Shown: piece by piece, positions 42,449-52,403 of the stretch
Layout: every line of letters starts with the position of its first letter
Numbering within the stretch: position 1 is the stretch's first letter
NCBI RefSeq assembly: GCF_026183675.1
Contig: NZ_JAPIVK010000024.1
Span: forward strand, 1-58,011
From: Microbulbifer halophilus
GTDB taxonomy: Bacteria; Pseudomonadota; Gammaproteobacteria; Pseudomonadales; Cellvibrionaceae
Length of the DNA stretch: 58,011 bases
Reading direction: 5' to 3'
Position numbers and translations under genes: made by a program
Notes under the pieces: model-generated
Databases searched by the model: none
Told to the model about the DNA's origin: nothing
Seen by the model: only the letters and a program-made list of their open reading frames with translations

Positions 42449-43735
42449 TTACTGCTTGCAGGTAAGCCACTGCCTGCCCTTATCGGTTAATCGGTATTTT
42501 TGGGTTGGGCTGCGCGGGGAATCGGGCTGGGTCATTTCCAAAAGACCAGATTCAAGCGCCGGTTCCAGATAGGCTCTGCTGAAATTCACCCGGTCTTTCA
42601 GGCCTAGGGATTCCATCAATTGAGATCAGCTCATTTCTCCCGAACTGGCCGAAATCAAGGCTTCTACTTGCTGGGTTACTTGTTCGGTGACTTCCCCGGC
42701 AAACCCCTCATGTACCGGCAGGCGAATCAGAAACGAGCTGCGCTCATCATCGCTTTCAAAGACCGGCGCGGGAGAGCCATTGGCCCGCATGACGCGCAGA
42801 ACCTTGAGGATGCCGGTGGAGCGGCCCTCGGTGAGATCCAGCTCCTTCAGAAACTCGCCAATGCGGCGATTGCGGTAGCGGCGGCTGACGGCGCGGCCCG
42901 CCTGCAGATCGTCCATGCGGATGGAGCGATCCGGGCCAGGGAAGCTCAGTACCATCAGCTCTTCCGGGGTGATACGCACCTCGATCGGCTCGCGGATTTC
43001 ATAGGAGCGGTGATATACCGCATTTACCACCGCCTCTTCAATGGCTGCCAGCGGATAGTTCCAGAAACGCTCAGCCTGGGGCCGATCCGGGTGCTTGATG
43101 ACGGTTTCCTTCAGGTAATTGCGGGCGATGTAATCCACCGCATCGCGGGCAATGCGCCCCAGCGGGCCGCGAAACTCCTTCTCCTCGAAGCGGTCACCGC
43201 CCGGGCCATCGGGGAAGTACACTACATCAATCTGAGTGGCCGGGAAGAACTGTTCCGGGTGCTCGTTGAAGAACAGCAGCCCCACGTTCTTGGGGAAGGC
43301 CATCTCTGACGGGCCGCCGACCACATTCATGCGCCACCCCAGCGCCTCGGCATCGAGGGTCGCGGCCTCGGCGGTCAGCTCACTGCCGATCTCCTGCAGG
43401 AATTCGCGCATCAGGTGAGGCGACAGATCAGTGAGGCTGGCGCCCTGCCGGTAACGGTCATCAAAGGGCACCGTCGCCGCCAGCGACAACAGCTCCCGCT
43501 CATCCGCCCCCCCTGGCGCGCACCGTACTGGTGTGCTTGCGCAGGTAAAACGCCCAATCCGCCTTCTTGTAGCCCAAGCGGGTTCTGGCCTTGTAGGACC
43601 GAGTTTCACCACCCGGCACCCACAGCACCAGAATTAGTTTGCCCTGTATTTCATAAGCGGCGGTCAGTGGATGATAATACGCGCAATTTAATTTACAGCC
43701 TCTTACAACCTCTCGGGGGCCGTCAATTCTCGCTC
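42449..43735 (-). pseudogene. Decayed AlbA-type ATP-binding protein gene
   Basis: The reading is an AlbA/Schlafen-type N-terminus followed by a GHKL-like ATP-binding region and a winged-helix C-terminus, a gene often found in type I restriction loci. Three lesions are visible. The N-terminus is missing (the frame starts right after a TGA near 43736). A run of seven G near 43511 shifts the frame between KADWAFYLRKHTSTVRA and GADERELLSLAATVPFDDR. A TGA at 42626 interrupts GEMS-x-SQLMESLGLKDRV, where the family has Arg (CGA to TGA). Confidence 0.85.
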
Positions 43736-43786
43736 ATACCTTGTCCTCCCGACGGCGACTGACCACCATCCAAAACCACTACACTC

Positions 43787-46700
43787 TCACCCCCCATCAA
43801 GGCGGCGCAAAAGCTCCATCAGTCGCTGGAAGCGCGGATCAGCCTGCAGAGCTGGCTCAGACTCCCGGACAGCTTCAAGACATGAGTTTAAGTCGCTGGG
43901 AAGCCATTGCATTTGGTCCTCTACTACCAAGCTAAGAAATCCCAACGCTTCTTGTGGGAATTTATGGCAGAGATCGGCTTCATGAAGCTTATGAATTAGG
44001 AAGTCCGGATGGGCAACTGGCTGCAGCCAAGCGTGGAGCTTTCCTAAGGCTTGATCGAATGAGTCCCTTGCCGCGATGCACAGATTCCCTAATCTTTCGG
44101 CGATGGCGGGAGAGGCGTTGTCGCGGGTATTGGGCCAGATGGAGTCCAAGTATGGGACAACACGGTTCTCCCAATAGTCGGTACGCTGATCACCTGCGCT
44201 TTCCAATGCTCCAGCTAGTGCTTGTGCAGCAACAAGCAATCCATCCTTTGGTAATGCACGAGTGGCGCCCGCTAGATCGGCTATGGTGAAGGTATCGCCA
44301 CGATTGAGAGCGGCGAACGTCAGTAGTGACGCATATTGCCCGTCGTGTTTACCCAACTTTGTAAAGTGGTGTGCAGTATCAAGGAAGGCAGGCTTTATCG
44401 CCTCAAATAAGGGGTGATACAAACGGGGGGACCACAAGAACCCTTCCCATGCCGCACGCGCTTCGATTTCGGAGTTTTCCCAGTTGAAAAGTGGCAACAG
44501 GTATTGCTCTGCCCAACCACGATCAACACGGAATAACGCGATGACATGTGTTGCCAGTAAGACACGCCCATGGCGGTATTTGTCAAACTGGGTATCGCAA
44601 AGCTCGGTGAATATAGGCTTGATCTGTTCGGAAAGGCCTTGCCCGTCTTCTAGCGCACTCCGATACCACCAGTCCAGCAGCGCCTCGGTCACATGGCCGA
44701 CAGGATGATTGATAGCACGAGAAACAGGGTCGTCAGAATCTCCTTTCTGATAGTCTAGGGCCAAAATGCGGCGCACGAGAGTAAAAAAGTACCTTTCATG
44801 GCCCTCAAAGGTCTTGGCGATGGTCTGCAGCCACCGACTCACGCTGTGGCTAATGGCCTGCATCAGGCTATCGGGCGCATCAACTAGGACTGGGGCTATG
44901 TACTGCCACGAGCGACTATGCAGCTCTTCATCTGACCAAGCTTGCAAAGCGTCTCGCCAACGTTCTTGGGGCCAAACATTCTGCTTGGCTAGATAGCACA
45001 AAGCGTAGGCAGTAGCCTGGAAGCTTTCGTCACATCTTTTTCGCCAGTCGTCGTGCTTCGACTCGTCTAAAACTGGGTTCTCAATCAAATAGTTCAGCAA
45101 GCCGCGTCTGGTGCGAGGTATTGGTACGAAGTCCTGCCAAGGGGCTCTATCGCCTACCCAGGCACTGCCCACCCAGTAGGGAAATTCATCGCGTTGATCT
45201 TCGGTCAGCTCCCATTCGGAATACTGGGCAGAGAGCGCATCCAGATTTTTCTTGCCAACCTTAGTCAATGCTGCACCGCCCTTATCCAGCTTTGCGAGGC
45301 GGAGCCAAACTTCACGGTCGTTGATTCTGGACAGCTTCAGGGGATCGGCATCTTCCTTGAACATTTCACGCGGAGGCCCTACGAGGATGGCTTGTTCGAC
45401 TTCCCCAAGCTCCAGATCATCGAGTTTTGGGGCCAGAGCGACCAGTAAGCGCAGAGCTTCCCGTTCGGTTTCCACTGACCACAACCACCAATTTCCATCT
45501 TCCAATAGCCAGTCCAGTGCGAGACGAGTCGGGATGACATCGTCTTGGGTCGCAGCAAAGAGTATAAGTCGTCGGAATAGTGGATAGGATATTTGCCGCC
45601 AATTTTCGACCGCTATCTGTGCCTGCCGGGGTGATTGGGCCGCTGTAGCCAGCCAGGCATCTCTGGTAAGATTTATTAACACTGTCCAATCGTGGAAGTC
45701 CTTATTCTGCGAGTGTTCACTGATTGATGGCTGGTGCATGTAGGATAGGTCGCTTCGATTATCCGCACCACCGAGTTCGTGCATCAGGTCGAGCGCATCC
45801 CGCAGTAAAGAAGTAAAGTCTGGCAGCAGCTCTGGCAGTATCTTTATCCAGTTATCATCTTCACGAAGGTCCTGTACCCGGGAGTGGGTATGATCCGTTG
45901 GCAGTACTATCTCCCATTCAACCAGGTCTCTAAGGTTCTCAGGCTCGCGGGTTTCATCGTCTTCCTCTGGCCAGCGGAAGGGTTTACGCAAGGAAACTCG
46001 TGGTGTAAGCATCTCACGTAGCTGGAGGCGCAAGGTTGGGGTAAACCCTTCATGTTTGAAGCGATGCCGCCAGCGGTAAAGGTCGGAGTTGTATACGCGA
46101 CTTGATTTTACGTGTCCGGTGACCAGAAGTCGCCACAGTTTTCGCATCATTGGACTAGGGATCGCATTCGGTGCACTTTCGCGAATTCGAGTCAGTTCAT
46201 CCGTATCGCCTTCGCGCTCGAGTTTTTCCAACTTGTCCAAGCGATTTTCGATTATTGACAACAGTCTGATGCTGAGTTGGACGCCTCGATTGACGAGCCA
46301 ATGAAGGAGTCGTGGGTCGTTGAGGTGTCGACTTAGCCAGAGAGCCAGACAAGACATCACATTGTCCCATTCGCTCTCTACACGCCCGTCACCAACTAGC
46401 GCCATCCAGGGAGAGCGTGTATAAGGCGACGGCCTGTGGATCAAGCTGAAGGCGAGCTTGCCATCCTTGTTGGTTTGGGGAGGCACACCAAATCGACTTA
46501 GATCAGTATGGCAATATCGCGCCTCACTCAGGCTTTTTAGCCAATCCAGCGGTGGGACTGGGTCCAAGTCGGCAAAGCGCTTGGCAGGAAGTCCGCTCGG
46601 ATCACTGAGTGCCCACAGCATACGGCCGACATAGTTGTCCTGCTGCGTGCTTTCCATCGGACGTGCCATCCCGAATTCTACGACGATACGTTCCTTACCC

Positions 46701-47584
46701 TGGACGCCATCGCGATAGGTCTCCGCCCATGCTCGTAGAGTTTTGTGTAGGTACGAGTGACGGTTGTGGTTACGATAAAGAATTGGCGTGACGTTCTTGG
46801 CGCCCCATTCGTTAGCGCACTTCTCCTCCTGTCCCTTGGGATGGTTGCCGAAGGCAAACATTTCAGGTGGTGATTCACCGAGCAGGCGATCGGCCGCGAG
46901 AGCATCTGTCATGTACCTCAGTACTGGATCGTTGATGCTATAGCCGACGAAACATACTATGTAATTACGAAAAAGTTCACTGACGAAGCGCGCGGCCCAG
47001 CGTTCGGAAAGGTAAGCGAGGCCGAAGTCTCCGCTGGAAATGATCAAGCGATCCAGCTCACTAGGCGTCGGTTCGGTGGAGAGAAGACCATGCAGATACA
47101 CCAATCCGTCCCAACGATTCTTAGGTACTGGTAGCAGCGGCGCCTGAAAACTATCGACCTGCAGCGACTTGCGACTGATCGCTTCTTCAAATAAGCGGTC
47201 GAAGTTAGTGGTTATTAATCGCGTACGACCGTCACGACACTTGCCCAGTGTCAGTAACGCCTCATGAGTCGCTGTTGAATTTGGAGCACCGAGATCAGGT
47301 GTTAGGATGTTCGCAAGTTCTAGACGTACTCTCTCACGCCCACCGACGATCTCTGATTCCAGAAGGCCTACTGCAGTGTCGAGCTGCCCAGCCTTGATTG
47401 CTGCTTCCTGCACTGCGCTGGGTGTGGGCGCCAAGGACGCATAAAGCTTAGTCACCAGATCATAAAAGCCTGGAAGACGAGCAGGGTAGGAAATGCCAGC
47501 GCCGCAGAAGAACACCACGCGCCCTTCTTCGTGCGCCTCTAGCAGTCGCTCGGGAATGTCGGGGCCACCACGGACGAATTGCAT
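43787..47584 (-). CDS. Large SIR2-domain defence protein (DSR-like)
   Basis: The 1265-aa protein starts with a SIR2-like NADase domain: FFCGAGISYPARLPGF (GAG at 28-30), LITTNFDRLFEE (135-139), YLHGLL (174-176) and VGYSINDPVLRYM (224-230). The remaining about 970 residues are mainly helical and match no domain I recognise. Defence-associated sirtuins deplete NAD+ on phage infection. The start follows directly after the hsdR stop (TGAATG) with AGGGTGGG as ribosome-binding site. Base composition is less GC-rich than its neighbours, suggesting transfer. Confidence 0.85.
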   Translation of the reverse strand: MQFVRGGPDIPERLLEAHEEGRVVFFCGAGISYPARLPGFYDLVTKLYASLAPTPSAVQEAAIKAGQLDTAVGLLESEIVGGRERVRLELANILTPDLGAPNSTATHEALLTLGKCRDGRTRLITTNFDRLFEEAISRKSLQVDSFQAPLLPVPKNRWDGLVYLHGLLSTEPTPSELDRLIISSGDFGLAYLSERWAARFVSELFRNYIVCFVGYSINDPVLRYMTDALAADRLLGESPPEMFAFGNHPKGQEEKCANEWGAKNVTPILYRNHNRHSYLHKTLRAWAETYRDGVQGKERIVVEFGMARPMESTQQDNYVGRMLWALSDPSGLPAKRFADLDPVPPLDWLKSLSEARYCHTDLSRFGVPPQTNKDGKLAFSLIHRPSPYTRSPWMALVGDGRVESEWDNVMSCLALWLSRHLNDPRLLHWLVNRGVQLSIRLLSIIENRLDKLEKLEREGDTDELTRIRESAPNAIPSPMMRKLWRLLVTGHVKSSRVYNSDLYRWRHRFKHEGFTPTLRLQLREMLTPRVSLRKPFRWPEEDDETREPENLRDLVEWEIVLPTDHTHSRVQDLREDDNWIKILPELLPDFTSLLRDALDLMHELGGADNRSDLSYMHQPSISEHSQNKDFHDWTVLINLTRDAWLATAAQSPRQAQIAVENWRQISYPLFRRLILFAATQDDVIPTRLALDWLLEDGNWWLWSVETEREALRLLVALAPKLDDLELGEVEQAILVGPPREMFKEDADPLKLSRINDREVWLRLAKLDKGGAALTKVGKKNLDALSAQYSEWELTEDQRDEFPYWVGSAWVGDRAPWQDFVPIPRTRRGLLNYLIENPVLDESKHDDWRKRCDESFQATAYALCYLAKQNVWPQERWRDALQAWSDEELHSRSWQYIAPVLVDAPDSLMQAISHSVSRWLQTIAKTFEGHERYFFTLVRRILALDYQKGDSDDPVSRAINHPVGHVTEALLDWWYRSALEDGQGLSEQIKPIFTELCDTQFDKYRHGRVLLATHVIALFRVDRGWAEQYLLPLFNWENSEIEARAAWEGFLWSPRLYHPLFEAIKPAFLDTAHHFTKLGKHDGQYASLLTFAALNRGDTFTIADLAGATRALPKDGLLVAAQALAGALESAGDQRTDYWENRVVPYLDSIWPNTRDNASPAIAERLGNLCIAARDSFDQALGKLHAWLQPVAHPDFLIHKLHEADLCHKFPQEALGFLSLVVEDQMQWLPSDLNSCLEAVRESEPALQADPRFQRLMELLRRLDGG

Positions 47585-49846
47585 TCAACCCACCCTGGGG
47601 GCTTCGGTATTGGCCCGGATTTCACCGGCCCACTCCGCTTTCAGCACTTCGTCCAGGTCTTCATGGACGATGGTCTGTTCCTTTTCGCGGCGGATGGTGT
47701 CGATCAGTTCGATCAGTTCGCCGTTGAAGACTTTGGCGGCCTGCCCTACCAGTTGGTCGCGGGCCTTGTCCCGGGCGTCGTCGCCGGGGTTGCTGTCCGC
47801 CGGCACCCGGGCGATTTCGCAGGCTTTCTGTTCCACTACGTCCGGGTTGATGGCGTTGAGCAGTTCGCCAACGATGAGGGTTAGCGGTGTGCCGCCGGCT
47901 CTCTCGCTGATGCGGGCGCGGTCTTTGTCGTCCAGTTGTTTGTCGAGGCGGGCCAGGCGGCCCGCCAGGGAGGAGACACTGTCTTCGTCGCGGGCGGCGC
48001 CCATCATCACGCCCATGGCCAGTTCTTTCAGGGAGATGCCGGGTTTGGTGATCAGCGGCTGGCTGGCGGTTTTCACGGATTGGGTGACGCCGATGGCATC
48101 GACGATCACATAGTGGGTCTTGGCGCTGTTGGCGGAGGGGGTGACTTTTTTCAGGCCGTCCTTGTCCAGGGTGCGGGTGCCGCGGCCCTTCATCTGCTCG
48201 AAGTAGTTCTTGCTTTTTACATCGCGCATGAACAGCAGGCATTCCAGCGGGCGCACGTCGGTGCCGGTGGCGATCATGTCCACAGTGACGGCGATGCGCG
48301 GGTCGTAGTCGTTGCGGAACTGGTTGAGCATGGATTTTGGGTCGTCCGCCTTGTCGGTGATCTTTTTGCAGAAGGCGTTGCTCTCACCGAACTCCTCGCG
48401 CACCGTGTGGATGATGTCGTCGGCGTGGCTGTCGGTTTTGGCGAAGATCAGGGTTTTGGGCACTTCCTGCCGGCCGGGGAAGATATCCGGCAGTTGATCC
48501 CTGAAGGTGCGGATGACGGTGCGAATCTGATCCGGGTTGACGATGTCCCGATCCAGTTGTTTAGCGCTGTAGGCTTCGTCTTCGTCCTGGGTTTCCCAGC
48601 GGTGCTTGCGGGTGAGGCGTTCGCGCTTCTGTACCTGTTGGCTGGCTTCGATGACACCGCCGCTTTTGGTCTTCTTGGTTTCGATCAGGTAGACCTCGTT
48701 ACCCACGTTGACACCATCGGCCACGGCCTTTTCATGGTCGTATTCACTGACCACGTTCTTTTTGAAGAAGCCGTAAGTGCGGTTGTCCGGGGTGGCGGTG
48801 AGGCCGATCAGATAGGCGTCGAAGTATTCGATCACCTGTCGCCACAGGTTGTAGATGGAGCGGTGGCATTCGTCGATGATGATGAAATCGAAGAATTCCG
48901 GGGGGATCTTTTCGTTGTAGATTACCGGCAGAGGTTCTTTCTTGAGGCCTTTCTTTTCCGCCGGGTTGTCTTCTTCGGTGGCTTCATCCAGTTCTTCGCC
49001 CTTGAGCAGCGAGTACATGCGCTGGATGGTGCTGATACACACCTGGCTGTCGCTGGCGACGTAGGACGACTTGAGCCGCTGCACTGTGTACAGCTCCGTG
49101 AATTTGCGGTTGTCGTCGTTGGGCACATAGGCCATGAATTCCTGCTCGGCCTGTTCGCCCAGGTTTTTGGTGTCCACCAGGAAGAGGATGCGCGTGGCCT
49201 TGGCGTGCTTGAGCAGGCGGTAGGCGGCGGTGATGGCGGTATAGGTTTTGCCGGAGCCGGTGGCCATTTGTACCAGGGCGCGGGGTTTGTCCTCCTTGAA
49301 GGAGGCTTCCAGGTTGTTGATGGCCTTGATCTGGCAGTCGCGCAGGCCGTCGGTATTGAGGGATGGCAGGCTTTTCAACCCTTCTCGCAGGGTGCCCTGG
49401 TTGTCGTCCAGGCGCTCCTGCCAGCGGGCCAGTTCCTCTGGGCGGGGGAAGTGGAAGATTTCCCGCGAGCGCGGGGCCGGGTCGCGGCCGTTGGTGAAAC
49501 GGGTGATGGCACCGGTGCTCTGGTAGATGAACGGCAGGGGTTCCTTGTTGTTGATCCACTTGAGCCTGGCGCTGGCGTAGTCTTCGGCCTGCTGTTCCGC
49601 GCCGGTGATCTTGTGGCCCCAGTCTTCCGGCTTGGCCTCGATCACCCCCACGGCCTTGCCCTCGACGAACAGCACATAGTCCGCCGGGCCCACGTCGGTC
49701 TGGTATTCGCGCACGGCGACACCGGGGCCGGCATGGGGGTTGAGGTTGCCCTTGCTCTGCACCAGCCAACCGGCCTGCCCCAACTGGCGATCTATGTGGT
49801 CGCGGGCGCGCTGTTCCGGATTCTGGTTGGGGCTTTCCGTGGCCAT
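47585..49846 (-). CDS. hsdR: Type I restriction endonuclease subunit HsdR, C-terminally truncated
   Basis: The 753-aa protein has the N-terminal nuclease motif (Asp56, Glu70-x-Lys72 in VIEAK), Walker A ATGSGKT (195-201), DECH-type box IIIDECHRSIYN and helicase motif GRGTRTL. EcoEI-type HsdR proteins normally continue for about 150 more residues after DEVLKAEWAGEIRANTEA with a helical domain that docks on HsdM/HsdS. Here the frame ends after six further codons. Nuclease and motor look intact. Assembly with HsdM is doubtful. Confidence 0.9.
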   Translation of the reverse strand: MATESPNQNPEQRARDHIDRQLGQAGWLVQSKGNLNPHAGPGVAVREYQTDVGPADYVLFVEGKAVGVIEAKPEDWGHKITGAEQQAEDYASARLKWINNKEPLPFIYQSTGAITRFTNGRDPAPRSREIFHFPRPEELARWQERLDDNQGTLREGLKSLPSLNTDGLRDCQIKAINNLEASFKEDKPRALVQMATGSGKTYTAITAAYRLLKHAKATRILFLVDTKNLGEQAEQEFMAYVPNDDNRKFTELYTVQRLKSSYVASDSQVCISTIQRMYSLLKGEELDEATEEDNPAEKKGLKKEPLPVIYNEKIPPEFFDFIIIDECHRSIYNLWRQVIEYFDAYLIGLTATPDNRTYGFFKKNVVSEYDHEKAVADGVNVGNEVYLIETKKTKSGGVIEASQQVQKRERLTRKHRWETQDEDEAYSAKQLDRDIVNPDQIRTVIRTFRDQLPDIFPGRQEVPKTLIFAKTDSHADDIIHTVREEFGESNAFCKKITDKADDPKSMLNQFRNDYDPRIAVTVDMIATGTDVRPLECLLFMRDVKSKNYFEQMKGRGTRTLDKDGLKKVTPSANSAKTHYVIVDAIGVTQSVKTASQPLITKPGISLKELAMGVMMGAARDEDSVSSLAGRLARLDKQLDDKDRARISERAGGTPLTLIVGELLNAINPDVVEQKACEIARVPADSNPGDDARDKARDQLVGQAAKVFNGELIELIDTIRREKEQTIVHEDLDEVLKAEWAGEIRANTEAPRVG

Positions 49847-49955
49847 GAAACACTATTCTTGTGACGTTTTTCTCAAACAGCCGCTTAGCCTAAGGCAGGG
49901 ACGCTGGTGGCGCAACAAGGCACTGCGCTACCTGGCAGATTGCGGCAAGAGCCCT

Positions 49956-50672
49956 TCACACCTCCACCGCCACATGATCCACCGCCGCCGGCAGCGCCCA
50001 TTCGATGGGCGCTTCGCCGCGCTGCTGCAGCCACTGGTTCACCTGCGAAAACGGCCGGGTCCCGAAGAAGCCGCGGTGGGCCGACAGCGGCGAGGGGTGC
50101 GGGGCGCGCAGCACCAGGTGTCTGTTGCGATCGATAAAGGCGCCCTTTTTCTGCGCGTAGCTGCCCCAGAGGATGAAGACCAGCCCCTCGCGCTGTTCCG
50201 CCAGTTTGTGAATCGCCGCGTCGGTGAACTGCTCCCAGCCACGGCCCTGGTGGGCGCCGGCCTTGCTGTCTTCCACGGTGAGGGTGGCGTTCAGCAGCAG
50301 TACTCCCTGCTCCGCCCAGGACTGCAGGCAGCCGTGTTGGGCGGGCGGGATGCCCAGGTCGGAGTGGAGCTCCTTGTAGATATTCTGTAATGAAGGCGGG
50401 ATGCGCACGCCGGGCATGACCGAGAAGCAAAGGCCGTGGGCCTGGCCGGCACCGTGGTAGGGGTCCTGGCCGAGGATGACCACTTTCACCTTGTCGAAGG
50501 GAGTGGAGTTGAAGGCGTTGAAGATCTGGCCACCGGGGGGATAGATTTTTTTGCCCGCGCTTTTTTCCGAGCGCAGGAACTGGCGCAGTTCGGCCATGTA
50601 GGGTTTTTGGAATTCCTCTTCCAGGGCCCGATACCAGGTGGGGTGGATTTTTATGTTGTTTGGGGGTTGCAT
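49956..50672 (-). CDS. ung: Uracil-DNA glycosylase (family 1, Ung)
   Basis: Ung removes uracil from DNA in base excision repair. The 238-aa protein has the water-activating motif GQDPYHG (Asp70) and the [13 protein letters not shown] leucine-loop motif. Length and start match the family. It lies just upstream of the island in the same direction, so read-through into hsdR is possible. Confidence 0.97.
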   Translation of the reverse strand: MQPPNNIKIHPTWYRALEEEFQKPYMAELRQFLRSEKSAGKKIYPPGGQIFNAFNSTPFDKVKVVILGQDPYHGAGQAHGLCFSVMPGVRIPPSLQNIYKELHSDLGIPPAQHGCLQSWAEQGVLLLNATLTVEDSKAGAHQGRGWEQFTDAAIHKLAEQREGLVFILWGSYAQKKGAFIDRNRHLVLRAPHPSPLSAHRGFFGTRPFSQVNQWLQQRGEAPIEWALPAAVDHVAVEV

Positions 50673-50740
50673 GAAGGTTCCTTGGTTTATTCGGATGTTT
50701 CTCTCCTCGGGGGAAAATCAGAGTGTGGGGCTTCTGCGGT

Positions 50741-50780
50741 TGCCCTCTCCCCCAGCCCCTCTCCCAGAGAGAGAGGGGCG
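50741..50780. repeat. REP-like repeat between ung and the second UDG gene
   Basis: GCCCTCTCCCCCAGCCCCTC with matching GAGAGAGAGGGGCGC arm. It belongs to the family seen at 30.0, 32.0 and 9.7 kb. Confidence 0.75.
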
Positions 50781-51368
50781 CTACTTCAGTGCTTTTTTTA
50801 CTTGTCGGCGCAGTTCCGGTACCACCTGCTCTTCGAACCACGGGCGCTGGCGCAGCCATAGCGTATTGCGCGGGCTCGGGTGCGGCAGCGGGAAGTAGCC
50901 GGCCGGCAGTGCGTCGCGGTGGTGGCGTACGTTTTCCGTCAGGCTGCCGTATCGATGCGGCAGGTAATGGCGCTGGGCGTATTGTCCCACCAGCAGGGTC
51001 AGTTGCAAATCCGGCAGCTGGTCGAGCAGTCGGCGATGCCAGGTGGCGGCGCATTCGGGGCGCGGCGGCAGGTCGCCGCCCTTGCCTCTTCCCGGATAGC
51101 AGAAGCCCATGGGGATGATGGCGATGCGGGACTGGTCGTAGAAGGTGTCTTTGTCCATCCGCAGCCAGTCTCGCAATCGGTCGCCGGAGGGGTCGTTCCA
51201 GGGGATGCCGGTTTCGTGCACTCTGGTGCCCGGGGCCTGGCCGACGATCAGCAGGCGCGCGGTTCGGGCGGCGCGGACTACCGGGTTGGGGCCCAGGGGC
51301 AGGTACTCCTCGCAGAGGCGGCAGTGGCGGATTTCTTCCAGGAGGGTTGGGAGATAGTCGGTGGTCAA
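50781..51368 (-). CDS. UDG-fold family protein (family 4/5-like)
   Basis: The 195-aa protein has an N-terminal CRLCEEYLPLG motif, GQAPGTRVHETGIPWNDPSG and a C-terminal PHPSPRN. These match the UDG superfamily with a family 4/5-like active site. It may act on uracil or deaminated bases. Whether all iron-sulphur ligand Cys residues are present is unclear (only CRLC and a lone Cys near 92 and 106 are seen). It is separated from ung by a REP repeat. Confidence 0.82.
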   Translation of the reverse strand: MTTDYLPTLLEEIRHCRLCEEYLPLGPNPVVRAARTARLLIVGQAPGTRVHETGIPWNDPSGDRLRDWLRMDKDTFYDQSRIAIIPMGFCYPGRGKGGDLPPRPECAATWHRRLLDQLPDLQLTLLVGQYAQRHYLPHRYGSLTENVRHHRDALPAGYFPLPHPSPRNTLWLRQRPWFEEQVVPELRRQVKKALK

Positions 51369-51387
51369 GGTTTACCTCTGCGGCAGC

Positions 51388-52344
51388 TTATTCTGGCGGG
51401 CCTGCGGCCCGCGATGCCGAGCTGGAGCTCGGCGCGCCCAGGTGCAGTAGCAGTGCGCGCCTGTCTTCGGGATCGGCGGCGCGGGCGACGTTGTTGTTGT
51501 CGAACACCAGGTAGATACCGCTGTCGTCCACCGCCAGGCCCTCGCCCTTGCCGTATTCGGTTTCCGCGTAGACATACTCGGGCGCCTCTTCGATGGCGCC
51601 GTAGTGGACACACCATTCGGCCCGCAGATCTTCCGGCGAGCGGCGGCATACGACGTGGGCGTTGCGCTCCAGGGTAAACAGTGCGCCGTCGTGGAAAGCG
51701 AGCCCGGCGATATCCTCGGAGCGGCCGCGGAAATCCAGGCCGTCGACCGGGGGAATCTCGAACAGCGTCGGACCGGTGTCCGCTTTCAGATGCAGCAAAC
51801 CGCGGGGCTCCCGCTCCAGCGCTATCCAGAAATTCCCGTCCACCTCGACCAACCCTTCGGCCGCGGCGTTGAATTTCTGCAGATAGCCATGTTCGCGCGC
51901 GGCCTGCGCCCAGCGTTGCGGTAGCCACTCGGCCGCACCCCGGCGGTCGAGGCGCGCGATACGATGGTGGCGCTCGCTGACCAGGTACACGGATTCGCGA
52001 TCACAGGTGACACCCTCGAAATCCATGTCCGTATCCGGGCGGGTCATGTCGATCAGGTTCGCGAGCGGGCCACCCGACTCGCCTTGCGGGGCGTCCAGCC
52101 CGGCCAGGGCCCGGTGGGAAACCAGCGACGCGCGCCGACCGTCGACTGCAATTTCATAGAGGTTGCCGGCATCCTTGTCGGAGACGGCCAGCAGCCTGCC
52201 GTCACAGAAGCTCAGCCCGGACACATCCAGGCCGGCGCTGTTGTCGAGCCTGTGGGCGGAAAGCAGTTTCGCTTCGCTGACGGGATTTGCCGCCAGGGGC
52301 GAAGACAGAGCCAGCAGGCCGGCGATCAGGAGGCTGCGGAGCAA
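51388..52344 (-). CDS. Secreted phytase/esterase-like beta-propeller protein
   Basis: The 318-aa protein has a signal peptide (residues 1-19) and repeats of the kind seen in the esterase-like activity of phytase family (DVSGLSFCDGRLLAVSDKDA, DMDFEGVTCDRESVYLVSE). A beta-propeller fold is likely. Catalytic activity is unproven for many members. The C-terminus is Ser-rich. It stands alone. Confidence 0.75.
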   Translation of the reverse strand: MLRSLLIAGLLALSSPLAANPVSEAKLLSAHRLDNSAGLDVSGLSFCDGRLLAVSDKDAGNLYEIAVDGRRASLVSHRALAGLDAPQGESGGPLANLIDMTRPDTDMDFEGVTCDRESVYLVSERHHRIARLDRRGAAEWLPQRWAQAAREHGYLQKFNAAAEGLVEVDGNFWIALEREPRGLLHLKADTGPTLFEIPPVDGLDFRGRSEDIAGLAFHDGALFTLERNAHVVCRRSPEDLRAEWCVHYGAIEEAPEYVYAETEYGKGEGLAVDDSGIYLVFDNNNVARAADPEDRRALLLHLGAPSSSSASRAAGPPE

Positions 52345-52371
52345 GGAAATCCCCTTTTGTGAGTCGTGGTC

Positions 52372-52390
52372 GGTGCGCGCGGCGCACCCT
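52372..52390. repeat. Half copy of the GGTGCGCRCGG repeat
   Basis: GGTGCGCGCGGCGCACCCT resembles an arm of the inverted repeat at 23705-23780. It lies between the propeller gene start and the yajQ stop. Confidence 0.5.
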
Positions 52391-52403
52391 GCGTCTATCG
52401 TGT

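Noticed and set aside
39076..43786. hsdS specificity gene
   Set aside because: I looked on both strands for a gene with two target-recognition domains and found none.
47936..49864. 642-aa open frame on the plus strand
   Set aside because: Antisense to hsdR. Composition is biased (Val, Gly, Phe) and no motif fits, while hsdR motifs are clear.
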